A DNA stretch of 64,000 bases, from positions 3,658,001 through 3,722,000 of the forward strand of contig JAGUCH010000003.1 of NCBI GenBank assembly GCA_019096065.1. Direction: 5' to 3'. Positions 39,201-45,641 of this stretch are shown here, in pieces. This DNA is from Paracyclopina nana. Its lineage: Eukaryota > Arthropoda > Copepoda > Cyclopoida > Cyclopettidae. The stretch's first letter is position 1. The number at the start of each line of letters is the position of its first letter. Below the pieces are notes generated by a model that was not told where the DNA came from, did not search any database, and worked only from the letters and a program-made list of their open reading frames with translations. A program made the position numbers and the translations under genes.

Positions 39201-42200
39201 CTCAAAGCTGCTAGCAATTGTGGTGTTTGAACATGCTCCATTTGGCAGCTGCAAAAGTTTGCATATCCTACACTTGTGTAGTAAAAGTATTTGTCCCAAA
39301 AAGGATTAATCTAGGGATAGATGACACAGCAAAGTCAATCATGCAAAAAGCACTAGATACTTTTGTGCCATGCAATAGTTGCATAATATTTATTTTGCTG
39401 TTGTAGGGCAAAACTTCTTTTGTGGGCAATTTGCAAATGACTAATCAGAGCGGTTTCATTATGCCAGCTAGGAAAGTTTGTATAACTACCAGGCAACTTT
39501 CCACACTTACTTTCCATAATTGAATCTGTCAAGTGGCTTGAAGCTTAGGCCTAGGTTTTCATGCTTGTTCGCAAAATGCTATCTGTGCCATCATAAAGAT
39601 TCCTGGGACTAGCATTGGCAAAGCCAAGGCATTCTTGAGCAACAACTGAGAAAATCCAGGCTTGCTTGCTTGTTGCAGTAAAATATGTGGCTAGCTGGTA
39701 TCATTCCATCCTACTAGGCTCATAAACTTGTCACATCTTTATCTCCTCCCAGCTGGATTTCCAGCAACGCGGAGCAAAAGAAGAAGATTCCATTCCTGCC
39801 AATCAACTGGTTTCACTACATACTTGGTAAGACCGTTGAGTTTTTGCCTTTTTCTGCCTCGATCTCCTCTTCGCGACAAATTGCCGTCGTTTGTGTCAAC
39901 CTCATGACAGAGACACATATTGCTTATCTTCGGCCCAAAATGACCGTTGATCCTGACCACAAGACATCAAATCAGAAAGTCGAAGGCTACGTATTTGTTG
40001 ACATTTTTTGAAGCACATGGCACACGCGTCAAGTGTAAACAAACAGCTGCTTCCTTTTTCGCGGAAAATAAAACGGCGGAATCGCAAAAATGTAAACAAA
40101 CAAAGCCTTTGGCGCGCCCAAGCAATTAGTGATTGCCCAAACCAAAAAACAGCGTAGAAGCGTAGAGCAGCACAGAATTAGAATTATCTGTTGGCCTTGT
40201 TATTTCCTTGGAAGCCACACAAGGGCCTAGCTAAAGTGTAGCATATGGAGAAGAATCGATTCGTCGATTTCTAGTAGGCAACTATTCTTTTCAGCAGCCT
40301 GTCAATTCATTCAATCACTTTTAGTGCCATTGGCAGTCTCAACAAAAATTCAGTTGAGACTTTGCTCCTTACCGTGTTGAATGCTGAGGAACAATTCCGT
40401 CTTATCGCCACCCACACCTATTTTTTGCATTTCTTGCTCTCCGAGGAAAAAGAGGCTAGAAAAAGGTTCTAATCACCTCAATGGGTAGGTTGCTATCTTG
40501 GATCTCTCAACACTTTTTGCCAACTTTCCTTGGCTTGATTGAAGTCTGAGTGACTTGGTATTTCTGGATTTGGGAGACACACTCCTATTCCCATTTGTAA
40601 TTTCTTGCCATTTCAAGTCGAGCTTATGTATGGGGATTTTGTATCAAAATGAAGCAAAGTATGGCGATCATGGAAACGAGCGTCTTTCTTAATTTAAGGC
40701 AGCAGCAGTAATTATGCCTTAGCTTATAGAACTTTGCATAATTATATGGATCATGATGCTTCTAATCCTCCAGCTGCAGAGTATAGACTGCATGCACAAA
40801 AAGGTCGACATTTGGCAGCAACTGCTTGCTCTGTATAAGCTACCGAAGCAAGCTAGCAGCACTTGAAATTTAATTTTGGAAATGGCAAACTTTCCAAATG
40901 AGTATAGGAAGAAGAAGTCGAGAGAAACTTGCAAAAGCAAAGTCAGCTCTTGCCTATATTCATTCAATGCACGTTGGAATAAAAACAGATGGGCCATAAA
41001 AGGCCCTGAGCCTTCCTTATGCAATAAAGGCCACATATTGTATACTCTATGAAAAATCATCAAGATTACATCTATTGAAATTGATGGTTGAGTTTTGTCC
41101 AATTTAGATAAGGTGGACACTCTACTGTTATCTCAACATACAATTTTAAAAGCTTTGCAGGTGGCAAGCAACGAAAAAAATTAACTGCTCACTCAACTCC
41201 TTTTTTCTAATTTTAATGAAAGCCTAAAAAACACCTAGCTCGGTGGCAAGGGCAAATATTTGACTTTGTGGCCTCCAAAGACACAAAAACTGGGAGGGAA
41301 ATATAACCAACTACGCCCTTTTACCACCTTTTTAATAGGAGCAAAAAAGGGAGCCCAATAATAGTAGTCATGGTGCTATATCTTCTTTGTCTTCTACCCA
41401 ATTTATGGCCCTGGTTGGGTAAAAGTTTATATGGAAGTAAAATAAGGATTGCCGCAAAATTGTGCTACTTCGTTAATTTCCAATCGCATTTCTCCTTTTG
41501 CGGATGAAGACCCAGATCTATTATGATGATGAGCTTTGTGTGCCAATGAATTTTGCCGACTTTTGAAGAAGAAGAAGAAGTGGATGATGCAGTTCTCAAG
41601 AACCATCATCACACTCGAGCAGCTCATAAATTCTCATCATTATTATATTGCAGTGCCTATACATGGAATATTTAAATACATTTTTCGTGACTTCTACACT
41701 TTTTCACTGGCCCTTTTCTGAAATGTCAGCTGAATTGTGAGTACTTTTATTTTAGCTTAAGCGTGGCGCAAAATCATGTGCAACAAAAAATCCGCGCAAC
41801 CTTTAAAATTACATGGAAGAATTTCAACGAGGTCTTGCTATTTTGCACCTTGAATGGTTCCAGGTAAGACCTTTTTTAATGGCATTTTTTTGCACCAGCC
41901 AACAGCTCGGAGCAACACCCTTATTAAGTACTATGCAATAAATTCGGGAAATGGTCCATTCTCGACAAAAGCTCTCTTTTGACCCGGAGCAAGTGAAACT
42001 CCACCCAAAAGCACGGTGAATTAACCATCTGGATTTTTTTAGTACATAACCACCAGCTCCTTTTTATTGACTCAGTTGGCATTAAGATTGGGAGATTTAC
42101 ATGGACGTGGATTTTTTGGTGAAGAGCCGCCAAAAAGAAGGCTCATAGTCTCTCTTTTTGGAGCTAATTCCATCAGCCGTTTTTAGATCCGCTAGATACT

Positions 42201-43883
42201 GAATATAGTGCCAGTTTTTATGCGTGTGCATTTATCAGCAGCATTCATCTGAGACAATTTGCATAAATATTCTGCCATTTGCCACGAAATGAATAACATA
42301 TCATCAGGTGATTTCCAATTTCACGTCATAAAATTTGGACGGGTCAAAATAGATTCTAAAGGCTGGGAAATGCACCCCACTGAGGCCCAAGATGCGATTT
42401 CGCGATATCAACTTTAGAAAGTATGATGTATTGCTCTTGTCATCCACTGAGTAGTTTCACTCTCAAGACAGTAAAAAGCATTTGTTGCTCGTATACCATG
42501 TACACTCGGAAAAGTTGGCTTGATTTTTGCTTTAAGGCCTGGCGCCTCAAAAAACTCGCCCCATTTTTTGTTTGTTTACAAACAAACGTGACGCGAGCTA
42601 AGCCGGTCTATAATTTCGGCCCCATTTTCCCATGTGAGTAGAAGCAATTTATCTTCTTCTTTCATGAATGATGATGGAAAAAAGAACCTGATTGATTTCA
42701 AGTGGACCCCTTTTAAATCCTTTTGGATTGACAATCCTAGGGATTTCCTGTACTATGCTACTATGAGATAATCGGATTGAAATGTCGACTCTATTCAATC
42801 AATCGTGCAAATGGGACTTTTATTTGAGTCTAGACAATCAAGTGGCCTCAAATCCTTCCCTTTTATCTCTCCACGCTAAAAAAGTTTTTCTGCCATCCTC
42901 TCTCCCATATTTAAACAAACTCGGTGCCGTGATTATCTTTTTTTGACCTGCTCAGCTCCTCCATTTATGATGAGGTCATAATTTAGTACCTAACAATTTG
43001 CCTGTAATATTTCTGAATGCTAATGCAGCATATACTACACTGGGCCCCAGTGCTTCAAAAAACCGGTCTTGTCCCAGCCAGCTGCATTTTTTCCAAGATC
43101 TCCTGAGCTTGATAATCATGGACACCTTGAGCTAAAATCACTAGCTTGGGTCAAAATCTCCAAGAGACAGAGAAAAAATTGTCTTCTCATAATTCTATAA
43201 AAAGACTATGACGTCCATAGCTGAAAAAGGTCTTTTTTAATCAGCCAGAGTGGATTGTCTCTCTCAACATGGAAACTCAGCAGAGAGTGGCATCAATTAC
43301 AGTGTGTGTGCATTTATATGCCTGCAGGAGGGGTTAATAGCACAGGGCAAGCCACAATTTATTAGAGACGCGACAAATGCCACCTTTTTTGGGCTTGAGG
43401 GCATTCATTATCCCATTTTCATGCAAAGGAGCTAGCTCACCAATACATTACAGTGGTGTCAACAAAAGATGTATTTTTCAAGGCAGAAACCCTACATTTT
43501 TTATCCCAGCAACAAGCAGCAGTCCCACCATACACATAGTTCTCTAAAAAGAGTCTTGACGACAAAATCCCCATTGTTTCTAATATGACGTGGGCCATAA
43601 CTCACCAGGCCCAACTCAACTGAAATCCTCAACTTGTTGTATATAAAGAAGAATAAAAAAGGGAATCTGACCACTTGAAATTCTTATCTCAACCAACCTA
43701 CGAGGCATTTGTCATTGTGTATAAACTGCATTTGTCGTTAGCTGCACAAAGATAAAGAGTACGGCAAAAGCTTTGCACAGGGCTGATAAAAGGTCAGTGC
43801 TTACCTGACAGCATGGAAATGGCAGAAACAGCTAAAATGGTAGCCAAGCCAAAACTGAGATCGGTTCTTCTCCCACCGGCCAT
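93..43883 (-). CDS. Fas2: Fasciclin-2-like neural cell adhesion molecule (5 Ig + 2 FN3, GPI isoform), 13 coding exons
   Basis: Homophilic cell-adhesion protein of the Fas2/NCAM family, which acts at the neuronal and epithelial surface. Coding exons from 5' to 3' (minus strand): 43805-43883, 11429-11624, 9743-9888, 8754-8888, 3339-3469, 2476-2627, 2106-2360, 1946-2041, 1774-1885, 1245-1716, 809-969, 399-711, 93-235. Every junction is GT-AG, every phase matches, and the sum is 2391 nt, or 796 aa plus stop. Rough domains: signal peptide 1-26, Ig1 45-135 (Cys64, Trp79, Cys121), Ig2 140-230, Ig3 235-325, Ig4 330-434, Ig5 437-530, FN3 532-640 and 645-749, GPI signal 750-796. Diagnostic Fas2 stretches include VPNPKLVKDLKW in Ig1, ETDGLLIKKV in Ig2 and TGPRSDLIV-like GPRSDLIV in Ig5. 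No frame breaks were found. A transmembrane isoform, if present, would use exons beyond the left edge. The family assignment comes from recognised motifs; no alignment was run. Confidence 0.93.
399..969 (-). CDS. Fas2: Fas2 exons 11-12: FN3-1 (end) and FN3-2
   Basis: Exon 11 (809-969) encodes the F and G strands of the first FN3 domain (TTTYDFRFGSKNLVGFSEWG). Exon 12 (399-711) encodes almost the whole second FN3 domain (YELSWYLPEDNGEVIDFF, NTYHLIEIRAHNSIGFS). Exon 12 ends AGAG|GTAAGA in phase 1. This is the point where Fas2 genes branch into GPI or transmembrane C-termini, so the donor at 398 may serve more than one downstream acceptor. Confidence 0.92.
1245..3469 (-). CDS. Fas2: Fas2 exons 5-10: Ig2 (second half) to start of FN3-1
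   Basis: Six exons: 3339-3469 (end of Ig2, YVIETDGLLIKK and GTYTCRARVLETG), 2476-2627 (Ig3 start, VQVPPEW), 2106-2360 (Ig3 end with GMYTCIAENAAG, and Ig4 start), 1946-2041, 1774-1885 (Ig4 end, DDGLYECQARNEGG), and 1245-1716 (all of Ig5 with YYGRYTCKAINPHG, and the first strands of FN3-1). Introns here are short (about 57 bp to 0.7 kb). Junction codons formed across introns, such as KEG|W and SRN|E, keep the frame open throughout. Confidence 0.92.
4946..4960. promoter_or_regulatory. CRE/E-box composite motif, copy 1 (GTCAGCTGACGTCAG)
   Basis: The 15-mer joins an E-box-like CAGCTG and a CRE core TGACGTCA. The same 15-mer recurs exactly at 31083-31097, and a near copy (two differences, inverted) lies at 12319-12333, all in Fas2 introns. 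Function is unknown. Confidence 0.3.
7714..7734. repeat. CAA/CAG microsatellite
   Basis: AACAACAACAGCAGCAGCAGC in Fas2 intron 4. Confidence 0.8.
8754..11624 (-). CDS. Fas2: Fas2 exons 2-4: Ig domain 1 and first half of Ig domain 2
   Basis: Exon 2 (11429-11624) encodes a short His/Arg-rich linker after the signal peptide and then the first half of Ig1 up to GESIPEDDR. Exon 3 (9743-9888) supplies the second half of Ig1, with the DSGTYKC signature. Exon 4 (8754-8888) gives the start of Ig2 (ITWDDAP, RCVVRASPPATIDW). Splitting each Ig domain over two exons is usual for this family. The intron between exons 2 and 3 contains the predicted microexon at 10547-10561, and the intron between exons 3 and 4 contains a small foldback element (8994-9390). 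Confidence 0.9.
8994..9390. mobile_element. Small foldback (inverted-repeat) element, about 0.4 kb
   Basis: The left arm begins AGCTTGTTCTCATAAA (from about 8995). The right arm ends with the reverse complement at about 9388. The arms match imperfectly over about 170-180 bp each, sharing the blocks AAGCAAGGCACTTT, CCGATTGGAACCAAA and CATATTGAAGAAT in inverted order, with a short centre near 9190. There are no coding sequences, so it is MITE-like or foldback-like. It lies in Fas2 intron 3. No clear target duplication was found. Confidence 0.6.
10547..10561 (-). CDS. Fas2: Predicted 15-nt in-frame microexon of Fas2 (Ig1)
   Basis: On the minus strand, GAACTATAGCACAAG is preceded by a pyrimidine-rich tract ending TTTCCCACAG, with a CTAAC branch-like sequence about 40 nt upstream. 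It is followed by GTAAAA. It is exactly five codons long. When inserted at the phase-2 junction between exons 2 and 3 it adds N-Y-S-T-R between DDR and VYTEE without a stop. Drosophila Fas2 has extra residues at the same place in Ig1, which supports it. This is a prediction from splice signals; no transcript evidence is available. Confidence 0.5.
11625..13045 (-). other. Fas2 intron 1, part between exon 2 and the LTR element
   Basis: This is 1.4 kb of AT-rich noncoding sequence. Apart from the motif at 12319-12333 I see no exon, RNA gene or repeat in it. Confidence 0.55.
12319..12333. promoter_or_regulatory. CRE/E-box composite motif, diverged inverted copy
   Basis: CCGACGTCAGCTGAT is the reverse complement of the motif at 4946 and 31083 with a change at each end; the core GACGTCAGCTGA is intact. 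It lies in Fas2 intron 1 just upstream of the LTR element. Confidence 0.25.
13046..13240 (-). repeat. 3' LTR of the Gypsy element
   Basis: 195 bp, identical to the 5' LTR by eye. Its AATAAA (plus-strand TTTATT at 13152-13157) lies in sense orientation with respect to Fas2, so it could act as an intronic polyadenylation site for that gene. Confidence 0.93.
13241..13253 (-). other. Polypurine tract
   Basis: AGTAGGGGGAAGT on the minus strand lies directly before the 3' LTR. This is the expected place for the primer of plus-strand DNA synthesis. The env stop codon TAG (13251-13249) is part of it. Confidence 0.75.
13249..15726 (-). pseudogene. env: Envelope glycoprotein gene of the Gypsy element, chuvirus-like, two frame breaks
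   Basis: Three overlapping open frames follow each other on the minus strand. 15726 to about 15540 starts with a hydrophobic signal-like segment and reaches a TTYDC motif. 14055 to about 15560 holds the cysteine-rich ectodomain with N-glycosylation sites (AIDLSQPELC, RCGYDSISYG). 14070 to 13249 holds a transmembrane segment (FLITVGLLKLILGALL), an acidic cytoplasmic tail and a short coiled coil. The conserved YDC/AIDL/CG-DSI-YG pattern is, from memory, that of Jingchuvirales glycoproteins, several of which are known captured by arthropod retroelements. The frame changes lie at about 15535-15560 and 14055-14075. Both look like single-base indels; splicing or sequencing error cannot be excluded. 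The final TAG lies inside the polypurine tract. Confidence 0.7.
15939..16740 (-). CDS. Post-integrase proline/acid-rich extension
   Basis: This frame is open from 16844 to 15939. Its beginning overlaps the integrase tail in another frame. From about 16740 on it carries the end of the integrase (TKKQVVSVDRLKRY) and then about 230 residues rich in Asp, Glu, Pro, Ser and Thr, with PPPSPTPRPPPRKRR and a low-complexity Ser/Gln end. No known domain is recognised. It lies between pol and env and may be simply the C-terminal tail of pol or a separate accessory product. Confidence 0.5.
16640..19385 (-). pseudogene. pol: Pol of the Gypsy element: RT, RNase H, integrase, with breaks
   Basis: The main open part (16709-19123) shows the RT of the Ty3/Gypsy type (FSTLDAVGAF, MPFGLTNAP, catalytic YLDD at 18849-18860). 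It continues into RNase H (ILDTDFS, LRTDHRALLW) and integrase with the HHCC zinc motif (HETMGHQG, CLLCQK) and DDE core residues (LSLDYVGPF, HTDQGTHF, NPVERAH). Upstream, a frame change near 19210-19230 separates the RT N-terminus (19140-19385). A TAG codon (19145-19147) interrupts the RT at a position that is normally tyrosine. At the integrase C-terminus the similarity changes frame twice, around 16805-16830 and 16740-16760. These are damaging changes for an element that is otherwise complete. Confidence 0.9.
19386..20330 (-). pseudogene. Protease region of the Gypsy element, frame broken
   Basis: An aspartic protease-type active-site stretch (ALVDSGNSW) is visible around 20210-20260, in a frame different from the end of gag. 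Downstream, protein-like sequence continues in at least two further frames (19756-20163 and 19464-19922), so single-base indels are likely in this interval. The gag-to-protease frame change by itself could be normal ribosomal frameshifting; the later ones look like damage. Confidence 0.6.
20360..21712 (-). CDS. gag: Gag polyprotein of the Gypsy element
   Basis: An intact 450-aa frame. The N-terminal third is Gly/Pro-rich with short repeats of GVGGAQGGNPL. It is followed by a charged, Ala/Glu/Arg-rich probable coiled coil (about residues 125-155). The central part, beginning with DKWLTF and containing WHARLRSIFVRARPEL, is the retrotransposon capsid-type fold. Near the C-terminus there is one zinc knuckle, C-x2-C-x4-H-x4-C (CFYCERKGHRRAEC, about 20642-20683), for nucleic-acid binding. 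A basic, Ser/Gln-rich tail follows. This is the only major element gene without a break. Confidence 0.85.
   Translation of the reverse strand: MMLRSPKQRPSSADEDPDNLSDPGHLAGSRREEVEVLAPFGVGGAQGGNPLGVGGAQGGNPLGAQGGTHPRSGTPTGGSGGAAGGLPPPQLAGPNNAPPASGDMQAMMLQLLRGFEAQRNADLETRQREAELRQVEAEARRLEAEAAAARAGRKRKLEKFEDTEADKWLTFRLHVEATFLGSTASEATKKMEIKHAMVGVALRTVNEVDLRLGDEAFTFMHLLDAYERFFVTATSSQVARIALETAQQKADEAIPQWHARLRSIFVRARPELAKEVETYPDLIRIFVTKMHRKDVVMGLAGHKFATMADALEAACQAECWMTIGQSKGRVAALHSSDADADITCFYCERKGHRRAECRALERDKRNNRYNPKINKWHKAASQLQQRSSSASGKWGSGQPSDRKRSSDSNQSSGKQSAGKRPKVNEISEAGPEAESEASGNTPAGNDPTRL
21713..23190 (-). other. Long untranslated leader of the Gypsy element
   Basis: A leader of about 1.5 kb lies between the primer site and gag. 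It contains a tandem duplication with a 108-bp offset (copies from about 22635 and 22743, the second ending near 22835). Open frames of about 200 aa on both strands here look like by-products of GC-rich sequence and have no recognisable domain. The packaging signal would be expected here but cannot be seen directly. Confidence 0.5.
23191..23208 (-). other. Candidate primer-binding site
   Basis: Three bases inside the 5' LTR the minus strand reads TGGCTCGGTGCTGAGGAC. It begins with the TGG expected opposite a tRNA 3' CCA. I could not assign the tRNA, so the identity is open. Confidence 0.4.
23212..23406 (-). repeat. 5' LTR of the Gypsy element
   Basis: 195 bp with TGTAG...CTACA ends when read on the minus strand. 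It contains AATAAA (plus-strand TTTATT at 23318-23323) as the likely polyadenylation signal. No obvious TATA box. It reads as identical to the 3' LTR. Confidence 0.93.
25335..25353. repeat. CAG microsatellite
   Basis: Six to seven CAG units in Fas2 intron 1; not in a coding exon. Confidence 0.8.
31083..31097. promoter_or_regulatory. CRE/E-box composite motif, copy 2
   Basis: An exact copy of the 15-mer at 4946-4960. It sits about 95 bp from the inverted-repeat element that starts at 31193 and next to a small GC-rich patch. Confidence 0.3.
31193..32395. mobile_element. 1.2-kb element with 17-bp perfect terminal inverted repeats
   Basis: The ends are ATCCCAACCAGAATTTT (31193-31209) and its exact reverse complement (32379-32395). 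The interior from about 31690 to 32300 is a degenerate array with a period near 64 bp, each unit carrying GAATAGTTCTTGAA-like and ATTGAAAAGTTACTGAA-like blocks. A tRNA-like promoter sits near the left end. There is no coding capacity, so it is a non-autonomous element. No clear target duplication was found. Confidence 0.65.
31547..31620 (-). repeat. tRNA-like (Pol III promoter) sequence inside the inverted-repeat element
   Basis: On the minus strand an A-box (TGGTCTAGAGG, 31595-31605) and a B-box (GGTTCAAATCC, 31552-31562) stand at tRNA-like spacing. A D-arm can be drawn and the anticodon-loop region would read CCA. The acceptor stem does not pair and the anticodon stem is poor. This looks like a tRNA-derived SINE head or a tRNA relic rather than a working tRNA. 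Confidence 0.5.
32396..43804 (-). other. Fas2 intron 1, upstream part
   Basis: This is 11.4 kb of AT-rich noncoding sequence. A few isolated GC-rich patches with alternating GCGCGC occur (near 33345 and 36095). I see no exon, RNA gene or clear repeat. Confidence 0.5.
43805..43883 (-). CDS. Fas2: Fas2 exon 1: start codon and signal peptide
   Basis: The ATG at 43883-43881 sits in a good context (ACAAGATGG). It opens a 26-codon stretch with a short basic start (MAGGRRTD) followed by a hydrophobic core (LATILAVSAISML), which is a typical signal peptide. The exon ends TCAG|GTAAGC in phase 1, matching the phase of the acceptor at 11624, 32 kb away. An ATG further upstream in the same frame (43982) would bury the hydrophobic core about 33 residues in, so I prefer the internal start. 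Confidence 0.85.
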
Positions 43884-44105
43884 CTTGTCAGCTGAGTGCT
43901 GAGAAGAGCGGGTTAAGCTGAGCTGTGTTTGTTGTTGGATCAGCAAAAGTGTCAGCTGATGACAACTGAGAGCAGTGGACACTGACGCACTTTTGTTGAG
44001 CGCTAGCTGATGACTGAGTCACTGTTGTAAAGCGAAGAACGCCGAGGAACGGAGAAAGAACGCGCGCAACGCCGCTTACATTGCTGCTACGTATAAAGCT
44101 ACTGC
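43884..44105 (-). promoter_or_regulatory. Fas2 5' UTR and probable core promoter
   Basis: Upstream of the start codon the sequence is less AT-rich. It contains several TCAGT-type initiator motifs (plus strand 43970-44025), the usual arthropod start-site element. A weak TATA-like TTTATACG lies at about 44093-44100. If transcription starts near there, the leader would include ATGTAA (44082-44077), a minimal start-stop upstream frame. The start site itself cannot be fixed from sequence. Confidence 0.35.
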
Positions 44106-45641
44106 CTGCACGCTCTGTCACACAAGCCAAGGTGCATAAAGAGGCCTTTTTCCTGAGAGAAAGAAAGGCCTCTCTTCTTATTCTATGTGCCTGATTCACT
44201 TTTTTGTCACTTTTGCAGGTATATATAAGCTCTAATCATGCTTGATGATTTTTATTTTGGAATGTTTTTTGGTGGCATTTGCCAACTTTTTGGAAGGCAT
44301 TTTTTGCGTGCATCTCATTTTGGTTGGCAGTTCTCTCCTCTGGCAGCCAAGGAAAAGTTTCTAGAAGCCTCCATTTTGAAAGGAAACTTTTTTAGGTTTG
44401 ATGCCTCTATTTAGGTAGAGAATTGGTGCGCGTAGGTGATTTGTCATTTTCCAATATGCATCAAGGGTTGACAAATGATTGTAAAATGCCAATTTTGCCG
44501 CAATTCATTATTATTGGCTTTTATCGTAGGAATTGCGGCGAACTGTAGCAATTTCAAAACTCGTTCGTCAGAAACGAAAAAATGGAATGCATGAGTCACT
44601 TTGCTGCAATTGCTATCTGTGTTCTTTTTTATTGGGTGCTAATCTGTTGCTTTTGAAACATGCAGCGCCATCTATATTTCTTGATTGTGATATAACCAAC
44701 TGCGAAAAACAGCAATGAATGAAACGACCATAATGAAACCTTGTGACTTTTCAAAGAAAGTAAGCTAGCTGTTTTTTCCTGAATTTTTGAAGGCCACAGC
44801 CACCTTATGTCAATTTTTTATTGTGCTCCTCCTGTAGCCACAATGTATGCGGTGTCGGTTATTTGGCCTTCGTATTCCCTTAAAAAGGTCTGAAACAGCT
44901 CAACTTGTGTTCGACATGGAAGATTTTTCCTTAAGCTTAGTGTTAGAAGGTTTGCAATCAAAATGAAAATGAGGAGTTGATCCCTTCATGTTTTTCAGGG
45001 CGGAATTAAAAACCAGCCAAACCAGCCAAGCAGCCAGGGCGGTACGGCGTACCAGTACAGCACGCGCACACTACTGACTCAAAAAGCTGACCGAATAAAA
45101 ATCTTGAGCGAAGCTATTTCTTTCAATTGAGAATGCCTAGCATTAAGCATCAAGACATTATAAAAAACCTTTTAGAGGCGTCATTTAGTTGTATGAAAAT
45201 TACCTGGATTAATTGTTATATTTCATCACGTTTGTTCCATCATCAACTTTTAGCTCGTCGACGGCGGCTATTTTTTATTGCTATCATCTGGGGACTCTGG
45301 ATCTGGCTCACGACATCACGGTTTTTTATGGCTGTCAGACATGTAAATTTTCGCCTCGAAACAATGAATCTTGAATTTGTAATCATCTCTCGGTGCGTTG
45401 CCACACATCATAAAAACTGGTGAGATGTTGTCAACCTGCTAATTTCTTTCTTGACAGCTCTGTAATCATTTTCCTCATTTTTTCCGTATGGGCTACCATT
45501 CAAAATTGTTACATGGCATGTAGGAGTACAAGCTTTTATGGTTTTATGCCATATCCCCATTTAGTTTGTAGCCTAAGCTGTAAAAAGGTGACTTGTTAGC
45601 CATAGTAGTTCCTTCCTCGCAACTCCCCTTTGTTTTACTAC
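44106..45641. other. Intergenic stretch between Fas2 and the 45.6-kb foldback element
   Basis: Noncoding, AT-rich. One GC-rich patch lies at 45020-45070. No gene was recognised. Confidence 0.5.
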
